This document shows, in pieces, positions 53,009-60,332 of a DNA stretch of 64,000 bases. The stretch is from contig NZ_MVOL01000008.1 of the NCBI RefSeq assembly GCF_002018875.1, forward strand, positions 186,001 through 250,000. Direction: 5' to 3'. Source of the stretch: Pseudomonas sp. MF4836 (GTDB lineage: Bacteria > Pseudomonadota > Gammaproteobacteria > Pseudomonadales > Pseudomonadaceae). A program made the position numbers and the translations under genes. Below the pieces are notes generated by a model, which was given only the letters and a program-made list of their open reading frames with translations, was not told the origin of the DNA and searched no databases. Positions within the stretch are counted from its first letter, which is position 1, and every line of letters starts with the position of its first letter.

Positions 53009-53680
53009 CCGTTCAATGACTGACGAGCGTCGACTCGTCGGGACTCAAGGTCGCTTGATCAATTCAGGAGTGCGGGCCGGCCGCAGGTGAACTCGAAGAT
53101 TGATCGGCTGAAGGCTTTCGTCGGCTCCCGGGGGGGAAGGGGGCGAAAGCGGTCTGATCCGCTGGGTACGATTCAGCCCAGGGGTTGTAGAGCGTCCGTA
53201 TGCAGAGTGCCAATAGCGTCTGGGCCAGGCGAGAATCGGAGGGAAAAGCAGGAAAGCGGGGCGTTGAGTGCAAGCATGAGGGTCTACCCGATTTTTGAAA
53301 TTTTTATGGTGTGTTCTGGGTCTAGGGTGATTGAGGCCGGGGGTTTGCTGCCGACTCAATGTGGGGTGGATGGTGCGCAGTGGACGAAAAATCGTCAATT
53401 CACCAATGGCCATTGTGTTCGATAATCGCCCTAAAAACTAACTGGTTCGTACACTTTGAATTGCTGTATAGATGGGCTCGCTGAATAATTCGCTCACCTA
53501 ATAAAAGACGCGGACCTCGTGGAGCCGCCGTACGTCGTGATCGTACGCGTAGCGCGCAAGGGCTGCCTGATGAGCGATGCGGCCGAGCAGATGGCCTGCA
53601 CCGCGCCCGCCAGGCCCGCTGCGGCCGGTACCGATCGCCGCCTGTGCGGCTATAGAGCAGTCATCACCGGGAGTTGAAAC
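53009..53680. other. Divergent promoter region between the MFS gene and quiC
   Basis: No supported gene. It contains an A+T-richer segment around 53.27-53.51 kb, a -10-like TATAGA (53467-53472) and the ACTAACTGGTT motif (53437-53447) listed separately. The long open frame on the minus strand extending into quiC is a G+C-codon shadow. Confidence 0.6.
53437..53447. promoter_or_regulatory. Candidate TetR-type operator upstream of quiC
   Basis: ACTAACTGGTT followed by CGTAC; dyad arms AAC/GTT are visible. The same 11-mer occurs upstream of aroQ (58227-58237). It lies about 20 bases before a -10-like TATAGA. Confidence 0.45.
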
Positions 53681-55591
53681 ATGCAGCGTTCCATTGCCAC
53701 CGTATCCTTGAGCGGTACCCTGCCGGAAAAACTCGAAGCCATTGCCGCCGCCGGTTTTGACGGGGTGGAGATCTTCGAAAACGATCTTTTGTACTACGAC
53801 GGCAGCCCGCGCGAAATCAAACAGATGTGCGCCGACCTGGGCATTGCCATCACCCTGTTTCAACCCTTCCGTGACTTTGAAGGCTGCCGCCGCGACCGGC
53901 TGGCGCGCAACCTGGAGCGCGCGGAACGCAAATTCGACCTGATGCAGGAGTTGGGCACCGACCTGGTGCTGGTCTGCAGCAACGCCTCGGCCGACAGCGT
54001 CGGCGAGCAACAGATCCTGATCGACGACCTGCACCTGCTGGCCGAGCGCGCCGGAGCCCGGGGCTTGCGTATCGGTTACGAGGCGCTGGCCTGGGGCCGT
54101 CACGTCAATACGTATCAACAGGTCTGGGACATCGTGCGCCAGGCCGACCACCCAAGCCTCGGGGTGTTGCTGGACAGCTTCCATACCCTGTCGCTCAAGG
54201 GCGACCCGGCGGCGATTGCGCAGATCCCCGGGGACAAGATCTTCTTCGTGCAAATGGCCGATGCGCCGATCCTGGCCATGGACGTGCTGGAGTGGAGCCG
54301 GCATTTCCGCTGCTTCCCGGGGCAGGGCGAATTCGATCTGCCGGGCTTTCTCGCGCCGATCATCAAGAGCGGCTACACCGGCCCCTTGTCCCTGGAAATC
54401 TTCAACGACGGCTTTCGTGCCGCACCGCCACGGGCCAACGCCGCCGACGGCCTGCGCTCGCTGCTGTACCTGGAAGAGAAAACCCGCGACCGCCTGCTGC
54501 AGGAAGGGCAACCGGTGGCCAACCTCGACCAGCTGTTCGCACCGCCGCCGGCCAGCGAGTACGGCGGCACCGAGTTTCTCGAATTCGCCGTGGACGAAGC
54601 CCTGGGCGCCAAGCTCAGTGGCTGGCTGGAACGCCTGGGTTTTGCCAAGGCCGGCCAGCATCGCTCGAAAAGCGTCAGTCTGCTGCGCCAGGGCGATATC
54701 AACCTGATCCTCAATTCCGAGCCTTACTCCTTCGCCCACAGTTTCTTCGAGGCCCACGGGCCTTCGGTCTGTGCCACGGCGATCCGGGTCAAGGACAGCG
54801 CCAAGGCGCTGGAGCGGGCGGTGGCCTATAAAGGCCAGCCTTATCGTGGGCTGGTCGGGCCGAACGAGCTGGAACTGGCCGCCGTGCGCGAGCCCGATGG
54901 CAGCCTGATCTACCTGGTGGACCAGGAAAACGGCGGCCAGCACCTGTACGACACCGACTTCAACATGCTGCCCGGTGTGGTCGCCAAGGGCGGCTTGCAG
55001 CGCATCGACCACATGGCCATGGCGCTGCCGGCCGACACCCTCGACAGCTGGGTGCTGTTCTACAAGAGCCTGCTGGATTTTGCCGCCGACGACGAGGTGG
55101 TGTTGCCCGACCCTTACGGCCTGGTGAAAAGCCGCGCCTTGCGCAGCCGCTGCAGCTCGATCCGCCTGCCGCTCAATATCTCGGAAAACCGCAACACTGC
55201 CATCTCTCACGCGCTGTCGAGCTATCGGGGGTCCGGTGTGCACCACATCGCCTTCGATTGTGCGGATATCTTCGCCGAAGTCAGCCGCGCCAAAGAGGCT
55301 GGGGTGCCGTTGCTGGACATCCCCCTCAACTACTACGACGACCTGGCGGCGCGCTTCGATTTCGACGATGAGTTCCTCAGCGAGCTGGCCTATTACAACG
55401 TGCTCTACGACCGCGATGCCCAGGGCGGCGAGCTGTTCCACGTGTACACCGAGCCGTTCGAAGGGCGGTTCTTCTTCGAGGTCATCCAGCGCAAGAATGG
55501 CTACGTCGGATACGGCGCGGCGAACGTCGCGGTACGCCTGGCGGCCATGGCCAAGTCGCGCAGCGGTGCGGTACGCCAGGCCAAGTTGTAG
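53681..55591 (+). CDS. quiC: 3-dehydroshikimate dehydratase (QuiC1-type, DSD-HPPD fusion)
   Basis: A 636-residue two-part protein. Residues 1 to about 275 form an AP-endonuclease-2-type TIM barrel with metal-ligand motifs GYEALAWGRH, LLDSFHTLS, FVQMADAP and SLEIFNDGF. The rest is two vicinal-oxygen-chelate modules like 4-hydroxyphenylpyruvate dioxygenase; possible metal residues are in IDHMAMAL, VHHIAFD and FFFEVIQ. Fusions of this type in Pseudomonas dehydrate 3-dehydroshikimate to protocatechuate, linking to pcaHG. The HPPD-like half probably does not oxidise HPP. The TetR gene follows on the same strand. Confidence 0.92.
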   Translation: MQRSIATVSLSGTLPEKLEAIAAAGFDGVEIFENDLLYYDGSPREIKQMCADLGIAITLFQPFRDFEGCRRDRLARNLERAERKFDLMQELGTDLVLVCSNASADSVGEQQILIDDLHLLAERAGARGLRIGYEALAWGRHVNTYQQVWDIVRQADHPSLGVLLDSFHTLSLKGDPAAIAQIPGDKIFFVQMADAPILAMDVLEWSRHFRCFPGQGEFDLPGFLAPIIKSGYTGPLSLEIFNDGFRAAPPRANAADGLRSLLYLEEKTRDRLLQEGQPVANLDQLFAPPPASEYGGTEFLEFAVDEALGAKLSGWLERLGFAKAGQHRSKSVSLLRQGDINLILNSEPYSFAHSFFEAHGPSVCATAIRVKDSAKALERAVAYKGQPYRGLVGPNELELAAVREPDGSLIYLVDQENGGQHLYDTDFNMLPGVVAKGGLQRIDHMAMALPADTLDSWVLFYKSLLDFAADDEVVLPDPYGLVKSRALRSRCSSIRLPLNISENRNTAISHALSSYRGSGVHHIAFDCADIFAEVSRAKEAGVPLLDIPLNYYDDLAARFDFDDEFLSELAYYNVLYDRDAQGGELFHVYTEPFEGRFFFEVIQRKNGYVGYGAANVAVRLAAMAKSRSGAVRQAKL

Positions 55592-55694
55592 GAGTTTGGT
55601 AACGCGGGGCGGTCCAGGCCGCCCCGGTGCTTTCTTTCGCTGGCACACGCGGCCCATAATCGCCCGCGTGTGCAGCGTTGGCCGTGAGCCCAGA

Positions 55695-56372
55695 ATGACA
55701 ATGACCCCAGAACTCTCCGTAGCCCCCGAGCAACCGCTGGTGGAGCCGCGCAAGAGTCGCAAGAACAACCCGGAAAAGACCCGCGAGAACATCCTTCAAG
55801 AAGCCATTGTCGAGTTCGTGCAGCAGGGCCTTTCCGGCGCCCGCGTGGATGCCATCGCCGAGCGCATCCATACCTCCAAGCGCATGATCTATTACTACTT
55901 CGGCAGTAAGGAACAGCTCTACGTCGAGGTCCTGGAAAAGCTCTACGGTGATATCCGCAGTACCGAGAGCCGCCTGCACCTGGCGGAGCTGGAACCGCGT
56001 GAAGCGATCCGGCGCCTGGTGGAATTCACCTTCGATCACCATGATCGCAATGTCGATTTCGTGCGTATCGTCAGCATCGAAAACATCCACAACGCCGAGT
56101 ACGTCAAGCAGTCCAGCGCGATCAAGGCGATGAACAACACCATCCTTCATGCCCTGGGCGAGATCCTCACACGCGGCCTCGAGGCGGGGGTATTCCGCAG
56201 TGGGCTGGACCCGCTGGACGTGCATTTGCTGATCAGTTCGTTCTGTTTCTACCGGGTGTCCAACCGGCATACCTTTGGCGAGATCTTCCAGATCGACCTG
56301 CCGGACGAAAGCATCAAGCAACGCCACCGGGAAATGATCTGCGAATCGGTGCTGCGCTACCTGCAGGCCTGA
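55695..56372 (+). CDS. TetR-family regulator (QuiR-like)
   Basis: A 225-residue regulator with a basic N-terminal extension (EPRKSRKNNPEKTRENIL) and a TetR helix-turn-helix ending HTSKRMIYYYFGSKEQLY (about residues 59-76), then a helical ligand domain. It lies behind quiC and before aroE and aroQ. Shared 11-base motifs in the quiC and aroQ promoters make it the likely repressor of the quinate/shikimate genes (inference). ATG codons at 55695 and 55701 are both possible. A strong bidirectional terminator follows. Confidence 0.88.
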   Translation: MTMTPELSVAPEQPLVEPRKSRKNNPEKTRENILQEAIVEFVQQGLSGARVDAIAERIHTSKRMIYYYFGSKEQLYVEVLEKLYGDIRSTESRLHLAELEPREAIRRLVEFTFDHHDRNVDFVRIVSIENIHNAEYVKQSSAIKAMNNTILHALGEILTRGLEAGVFRSGLDPLDVHLLISSFCFYRVSNRHTFGEIFQIDLPDESIKQRHREMICESVLRYLQA

Positions 56373-56393
56373 AGCGGTCCCTCGAGCGTCGAC

Positions 56394-56437
56394 AAAAAAG
56401 CCCGCCCCTGCGTGTGACCGCAGGCGGCGGGCTTTTT
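56394..56437. terminator. Bidirectional rho-independent terminator
   Basis: AAAAAAGCCCGCC and GGCGGGCTTTTT flank an inner hairpin CCTGCG/CGCAGG, with a T tract for both strands. It ends the tetR-type transcript. Confidence 0.88.
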
Positions 56438-56523
56438 ACGTCATGGGGCGGGCAGGTCGGATACAACCTCTGGCGGTTCAGCTAAGCTCCGCGCTTCCCT
56501 CCCTCAACGCCAAGGAATGCATC

Positions 56524-56748
56524 ATGGGCAATCCCGTCCCAACCCTGAAAGTCATCCTGATCCTGATGATTGTGGTCGACTCGTTCTGGCTCGCCGAACG
56601 CTTGCTCGGCCTGCTGAGCACCAGCCTGTTCGACTGGATGCCCAGCGCCCTGATCAGCGTGATCGGCATCTTCAGCAGCGTGCTGATGATCCTGTTCAAC
56701 ATCCTGCTGGTGGCCTTGCTCTCGCGCTTGCAACTCAAACCCGAATAA
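56524..56748 (+). CDS. Small two-to-three-helix membrane protein
   Basis: A 74-residue hydrophobic protein starting MGNPVPTLKVILILMIVVDS with helices at about residues 8-30 and 42-70. It has no recognised motif. Support comes from G+C-biased codon use, the ATG after AAGGAATGCATC and clean boundaries between a terminator and a repeat. I do not recognise a family; the function is unknown. Confidence 0.6.
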   Translation: MGNPVPTLKVILILMIVVDSFWLAERLLGLLSTSLFDWMPSALISVIGIFSSVLMILFNILLVALLSRLQLKPE

Positions 56749-56768
56749 GCCGGCGCTCCATGGGCCAT

Positions 56769-56857
56769 CTGTAGCCGCTGCCGCCAGGCTGCGCTGGCCA
56801 TTTGCAGTACTGCGTTTCTCCAGGGGCGTCGCGGCATCTGTTCTGGGCGCGGCTATA
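56769..56857. repeat. Intergenic repeat, second copy of the 46.8 kb element
   Basis: Bases 56769-56799 repeat 46819-46849 exactly; the remainder ends GCGCGGCTATAG, an imperfect inverse arm. It separates the small membrane protein gene from the convergent shikimate dehydrogenase. Confidence 0.7.
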
Positions 56858-56860
56858 GAC

Positions 56861-57715
56861 TCAGCCGTTCATGCTCTGGAAATGCGCCAGCATGCGCTGG
56901 GCGTCCGGGGTCACGCCGCTGAACAGTTCAAAGGCCTTCACCGCCTGGAACACCGCCATGTTGCCGCCGTCCAGGGTCCGGCAGCCCAGGGCCCGGGCGT
57001 TGCGCAACAGTTCGGTTTCCAGCGGGAAGTAGACGATTTCCGCGACCCACAGCGCAGGCCGCAGCAAGGCGGCCGGCACCGGCATGCCCGGCAGCTTGGC
57101 CATGCCCATCGGCGTGGTGTTGACCAGGCCCGAGGCGCTTGCGAGGGTGCTGCTCAGGTCGACACCGGCCTTGGCGCGACCGGCACCGAAGTGCTGGTTC
57201 AGGTTGTCGGCCAGGGCCTGGGCACGGCTCGCTTCCACATCGAAAATACTCAGCAGCTGCACACCCTCGCTAAGCAGGGCATGGGCCACCGCCGCACCGG
57301 CCCCGCCAGCCCCCATCTGCACCACCTGGTCCAGGGCCACACCCTGCAGGCCGCGACGGAAGCCTTCGGCAAAACCCAGGCAGTCGGTGTTGTGGCCGAT
57401 GCGCTTGCCGTCCTTGAGCACCACGGTGTTCACCGCGCCGATGCCACGGGCTTCGGGGGACAGCTCATCGAGCAGCGGGATGATGCTTTGCTTGCAGGGG
57501 AAGGTCACGTTGAGGCCGGTGAAACTCATGCGTTCGGCGGCCAGCAGCAAGTCGGCCAGCGCGCTGCTGTCGAGTTGCAACGGGTCGAGGTCGATCAGGC
57601 GGTACAGGTACCGCAGGCCCTGGGCATCGCCCTCATGTTCGTGCAGGGCCGGGGTGCGCGAGGCCTGGATGCCGGCGCCGATCAGGCCGGCGAGAATAGC
57701 GTTGGTTTTGCTCAT
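56861..57715 (-). CDS. Shikimate/quinate dehydrogenase (catabolic, AroE-like)
   Basis: A 284-residue AroE-fold enzyme. The substrate site reads SRTPALHE rather than the biosynthetic SxSPxxHN, the catalytic Lys is in FPCKQS and the Asp in HNTDCLGF. The cofactor motif GAGGAGAAV is followed by IFDVEASRAQAL, with an acidic residue instead of the NRT-Arg motif of NADP enzymes. Both features fit NAD-dependent quinate/shikimate dehydrogenases such as that of Corynebacterium. It would oxidise quinate or shikimate to the 3-dehydro form. It lies five bases downstream of aroQ in one operon. The main biosynthetic aroE is presumably elsewhere. Confidence 0.87.
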   Translation of the reverse strand: MSKTNAILAGLIGAGIQASRTPALHEHEGDAQGLRYLYRLIDLDPLQLDSSALADLLLAAERMSFTGLNVTFPCKQSIIPLLDELSPEARGIGAVNTVVLKDGKRIGHNTDCLGFAEGFRRGLQGVALDQVVQMGAGGAGAAVAHALLSEGVQLLSIFDVEASRAQALADNLNQHFGAGRAKAGVDLSSTLASASGLVNTTPMGMAKLPGMPVPAALLRPALWVAEIVYFPLETELLRNARALGCRTLDGGNMAVFQAVKAFELFSGVTPDAQRMLAHFQSMNG

Positions 57716-57720
57716 GCGAT

Positions 57721-58161
57721 TCACCCCTTCAAACGCTGGCTGAAATGTTCCAGTGCCAGTCGATAACCATTGCTGCCGAAACCGCACATCACCGCCTGGG
57801 CGATCGAGGACACGAACGAATGGTGACGGAACGGCTCGCGGGCATGGACGTTGGACAGGTGCACTTCGATCACCGGCAATTCACTGGCCACCAGCGCATC
57901 GCGGATGGCCACCGAGGTGTGGGTCCAGGCGGCGGGGTTGATCACGATGCCGGCGCAGCGGCCACGGGCGGCATGAATCCAGTCCAGCAGTTCACCTTCG
58001 TGGTTGGTCTGGCGAAACTCCACCGCCAGCCCGAACTCTTCGGCGGCGCGGCCGCACAGGGCAGAAATATCCGCCAGGGTTTCATGGCCGTAGGTCGCGG
58101 GTTCGCGGGTGCCGAGCAGGTTCAGGTTGGGGCCGTTGAGCACCAGGACGATAGGGGGCAT
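57721..58161 (-). CDS. aroQ: Type II 3-dehydroquinate dehydratase
   Basis: A 146-residue type II dehydroquinase with LNGPNLNLLGTREPATYG (catalytic Tyr and Arg region), NPAAWTHTSVAIRDAL and EVHLSNVHAREPFRHHS, all family signatures. It interconverts 3-dehydroquinate and 3-dehydroshikimate. Operon position with the NAD-type dehydrogenase, near quiC, indicates a catabolic isoenzyme. The leader has a CA-rich motif (58178-58188) next to GGAG, and the promoter spans the candidate TetR site. Confidence 0.92.
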   Translation of the reverse strand: MPPIVLVLNGPNLNLLGTREPATYGHETLADISALCGRAAEEFGLAVEFRQTNHEGELLDWIHAARGRCAGIVINPAAWTHTSVAIRDALVASELPVIEVHLSNVHAREPFRHHSFVSSIAQAVMCGFGSNGYRLALEHFSQRLKG

Positions 58162-58177
58162 AGGGGGTGAATCTCCG

Positions 58178-58188
58178 TTGTTATTGTT
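58178..58188 (-). promoter_or_regulatory. Candidate Hfq/Crc (CA) motif in the aroQ leader
   Basis: On the minus strand the sequence reads AACAATAACAA directly before CGGAGA, the ribosome-binding site. It fits AANAANAA, the motif through which Hfq and Crc repress catabolic mRNAs in Pseudomonas. Confidence 0.5.
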
Positions 58189-58221
58189 GGCGTGGCGTGC
58201 GAGGCCCGCTTGTGCGGATAA

Positions 58222-58248
58222 ATTGTACTAACTGGTTAATTAGGTCAA
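58222..58248 (-). promoter_or_regulatory. Candidate aroQ promoter overlapping TetR-type operator
   Basis: Minus-strand TTGACC (58243-58248) and TACAAT (58222-58227), 15 bases apart. The AACCAGTTAGT motif (58227-58237; shared with the quiC promoter) occupies the spacer, as expected for repressor control. Confidence 0.5.
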
Positions 58249-58529
58249 TTGCAGGGTGTCGACGGAGGAGGCCACGCGGCATTAAGTGTTCGTTTATCGA
58301 ACAACTTCCCGTGCCCTGAGCTACAAACCCGAGTCGCCGGAATGGCTGAGCACTTGCTGGCCGTAGTGCTGGTAGCGGCGCGCGCTGGACGTCAGGGCGG
58401 CGAGGGCAAGGCCCGGGCAACCCGTTTCAACGGAAAAACAGTCGGCCGTTCGTGCAGGGTGGGCTGCGGCGCGCCCTGATGCCTTACCGAGGTTGTTGCA
58501 CCCGTGCGGTGGTAGATGGGTGCTGATAT
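58249..58529. other. Non-coding stretch between aroQ and hasI promoters
   Basis: No supported gene. Short open frames on both strands lack motifs. The segment 58.3-58.5 kb is G+C-rich and may be the remains of a former coding sequence; I see no assignable feature. Confidence 0.5.
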
Positions 58530-58548
58530 CAATTGAAAATGATTCTCG
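58530..58548. promoter_or_regulatory. Candidate Fur box before hasI
   Basis: CAATTGAAAATGATTCTCG resembles the Fur consensus (GATAATGATAATCATTATC), with strong agreement in GAAAATGATTCTC. It lies about 50 bases upstream of the hasI start, consistent with iron control of the sigma factor. Confidence 0.7.
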
Positions 58549-58597
58549 ACAAGCCGTAAGATGCCCGCCAATTTCCTTCAAGTTCCAGGGAGTCGGT

Positions 58598-59119
58598 TTG
58601 TCGGACGTGGATCTCAAGGGCCTGTTTCTCAAGCATGCCGCTACCTTGCGTGGGTATCTGGCGCGCAAGGTACGGGACCCGCAGTTGGCTGCCGACCTGG
58701 TGCAGGAGAGTTTCCTGCGCCTGGCCGAGCAGACCCGTGGCGAACGCATCGACAATTCACAGGGGTATCTCTACCGAACGGCCAGGAATCTGCTGATCGA
58801 CCATGTTCGTCAGGAGGCGCGGCGCAAGACTGACACCGTGTCCCATGAAGCGCTGGCTGAAATCGAAGATGAACTGGCCGGGTTGGAGGCGCAGGCGATG
58901 GCGCAGCAACAGCGGATGGCATTGAAGCAGGCGATGGCTGAACTGCCACAACGGACCCAGGAGATTTTTCGCCTGAACCGGATCGAGGGCATGACCCATG
59001 CCGAGGTGGCCCGGCACTTGAACATTTCCGACAGTTCGGTGCAAAAGCATCTTTCCCGGGCGTTGGCCTATGTCATGCAACGCCTGCAAGGCACCGATGA
59101 GCGGCCCGCCGACGAATGA
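58598..59119 (+). CDS. hasI: ECF sigma factor HasI
   Basis: A 173-residue FecI-type extracytoplasmic-function sigma factor. Region 2 is seen in DPQLAADLVQESFLRL and SQGYLYRTARNLLIDHVRQE; region 4 in IEGMTHAEVARHLNISDSSVQKHLSRAL. Position before hasS-hasR-hasA identifies it as HasI. A TTG at 58598 is chosen because AGGGAG lies five bases upstream; longer in-frame starts overlap the Fur box. It would direct RNA polymerase to the hasR promoter when haem is bound by HasR. Confidence 0.88.
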   Translation: MSDVDLKGLFLKHAATLRGYLARKVRDPQLAADLVQESFLRLAEQTRGERIDNSQGYLYRTARNLLIDHVRQEARRKTDTVSHEALAEIEDELAGLEAQAMAQQQRMALKQAMAELPQRTQEIFRLNRIEGMTHAEVARHLNISDSSVQKHLSRALAYVMQRLQGTDERPADE

Positions 59120-59182
59120 ATTACGGTAAATGTCGGGGTTAGACGTCACTGCTTATATATAACGAGAAATCGAGATTCACAC

Positions 59183-60199
59183 GTGAATAGCCAGGGTCCG
59201 CAAGAGCGCAGTATCACTGAGGCGGCCGCCGACTGGGCGGTGCGTTTGCACGCCGGTCACTTGAGTGCGGCCGAGCAGGTCGAGCTTGAGCAATGGCAGG
59301 CCCGCGATAGCCGGCATGGCCCGGCCTTGCGTTTTGCCGAGCAGACCTGGGCGGCCCTGGGCGAACTGCACCTGGAACCGGACAGTGCCCGGCTGACGCC
59401 GGCACGCCGGGCCTCGGCGCCTGCCGCCGAGCCCGCACGACCTGCAGCACGCCGGCGACGCGCTGGGCGCCTGGCAGCCAGTGCGGCGGCGCTGACCCTG
59501 GCGGTCTGCATCGGCTGGTGGCAGGGGCCGCAAGCCCTGTTGCGCATGCAGTCCGATTACCTGACCGCCAAGGGTGAGGTGCGTACGGTGCAACTGGCCG
59601 ACGGCAGTCAGGTGGAGCTTGATTCAGGCAGCGCCATCAGCCTCGATTTCACCGATCAGCAGCGCCAGGTACGGCTGCTGGCAGGTTCGGCGGTGTTCGA
59701 TGTGGCGCCCATGGGCCCCGGGGAAACCCGCCCTTTTGTGGTGGAAAGCGCGGGCGGCCAGACCCGCGCACTGGGCACCCGGTTTGTGGTCGGGCGTGAA
59801 AGCAGCCAGCAGGCCTGGGTCGGCGTGCTGCAGCACAGTGTCGCTGTCAGCCTGCAATCCCCGGCGCAGCAGGGGCCGGGCAAACGGGTCCTGGAAGAAG
59901 GGCAAAGCGCGCGCTACAACCCGCAGACCGGCGTGGTCGCGCTGCAGGACTTCGACCTGCAGCGCGCCACCAGTTGGCGCCGTGGGGTGCTGGTGTTTGA
60001 TCGCCTGCCCCTGGCCAATGTGGTCGAGCAGCTCAACCGCTATCGCCCGGGGCGCGTGGTGCTGACCAGCAGCGAGTTGGCCGAGCGCCAGGTCAGTGGC
60101 GTGTTCCGCCTGGATATGCTGGACACGGCCCTGTCCACCCTGACTCGGGAATTGCAGGTGCAGCGCTTTGACCTGGCCGGTGTCAGCCTGATTTATTGA
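59183..60199 (+). CDS. hasS: Anti-sigma regulator HasS (FecR-like)
   Basis: A 338-residue FecR-family protein. The N-terminal DUF4880-type domain (EAAADWAVRLHAGHLSAAE) is cytoplasmic; a membrane helix follows a basic stretch (RRRRAGRLAASAAALTLAVC, about residues 88-107); the periplasmic FecR domain has LADGSQVELDSGSAI and ends GVFRLDMLDTALSTL. It holds HasI inactive and relays the signal from the HasR N-terminal domain. The start is a GTG at 59183. A terminator overlaps its stop. Confidence 0.9.
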   Translation: MNSQGPQERSITEAAADWAVRLHAGHLSAAEQVELEQWQARDSRHGPALRFAEQTWAALGELHLEPDSARLTPARRASAPAAEPARPAARRRRAGRLAASAAALTLAVCIGWWQGPQALLRMQSDYLTAKGEVRTVQLADGSQVELDSGSAISLDFTDQQRQVRLLAGSAVFDVAPMGPGETRPFVVESAGGQTRALGTRFVVGRESSQQAWVGVLQHSVAVSLQSPAQQGPGKRVLEEGQSARYNPQTGVVALQDFDLQRATSWRRGVLVFDRLPLANVVEQLNRYRPGRVVLTSSELAERQVSGVFRLDMLDTALSTLTRELQVQRFDLAGVSLIY

Positions 60200-60219
60200 G
60201 CCCTGTCCCGGGGCTTTTT
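60199..60219 (+). terminator. Rho-independent terminator after hasS
   Basis: AGCCC (60199-60203), 7-base loop, GGGCT (60211-60215) and a TTTTT tail. Separates hasIS from hasR, which therefore needs its own promoter. Confidence 0.7.
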
Positions 60220-60324
60220 CGATTGCGATAAAAAAACCTGAAAAAAACTTACTGAGTTTTCGCCCCTGGCACGTCTTGCTAGTGAGATGCATTCGCATAC
60301 ACACAAGATGGCCAGCGTGGGGAT

Positions 60325-60332
60325 AACAACAA
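60325..60332 (+). promoter_or_regulatory. Candidate Hfq/Crc (CA) motif at the hasR start
   Basis: AACAACAA, an exact AANAANAA match, spans the gap between GGGGAT and the ATG at 60332. Position suggests translational control; this is inferred from sequence only. Confidence 0.4.

Noticed and set aside
53498..55792. 764-residue minus-strand open frame opposite quiC
   Set aside because: Low-complexity, His/Gln/Val-rich translation typical of an antisense shadow; quiC is clearly the gene.
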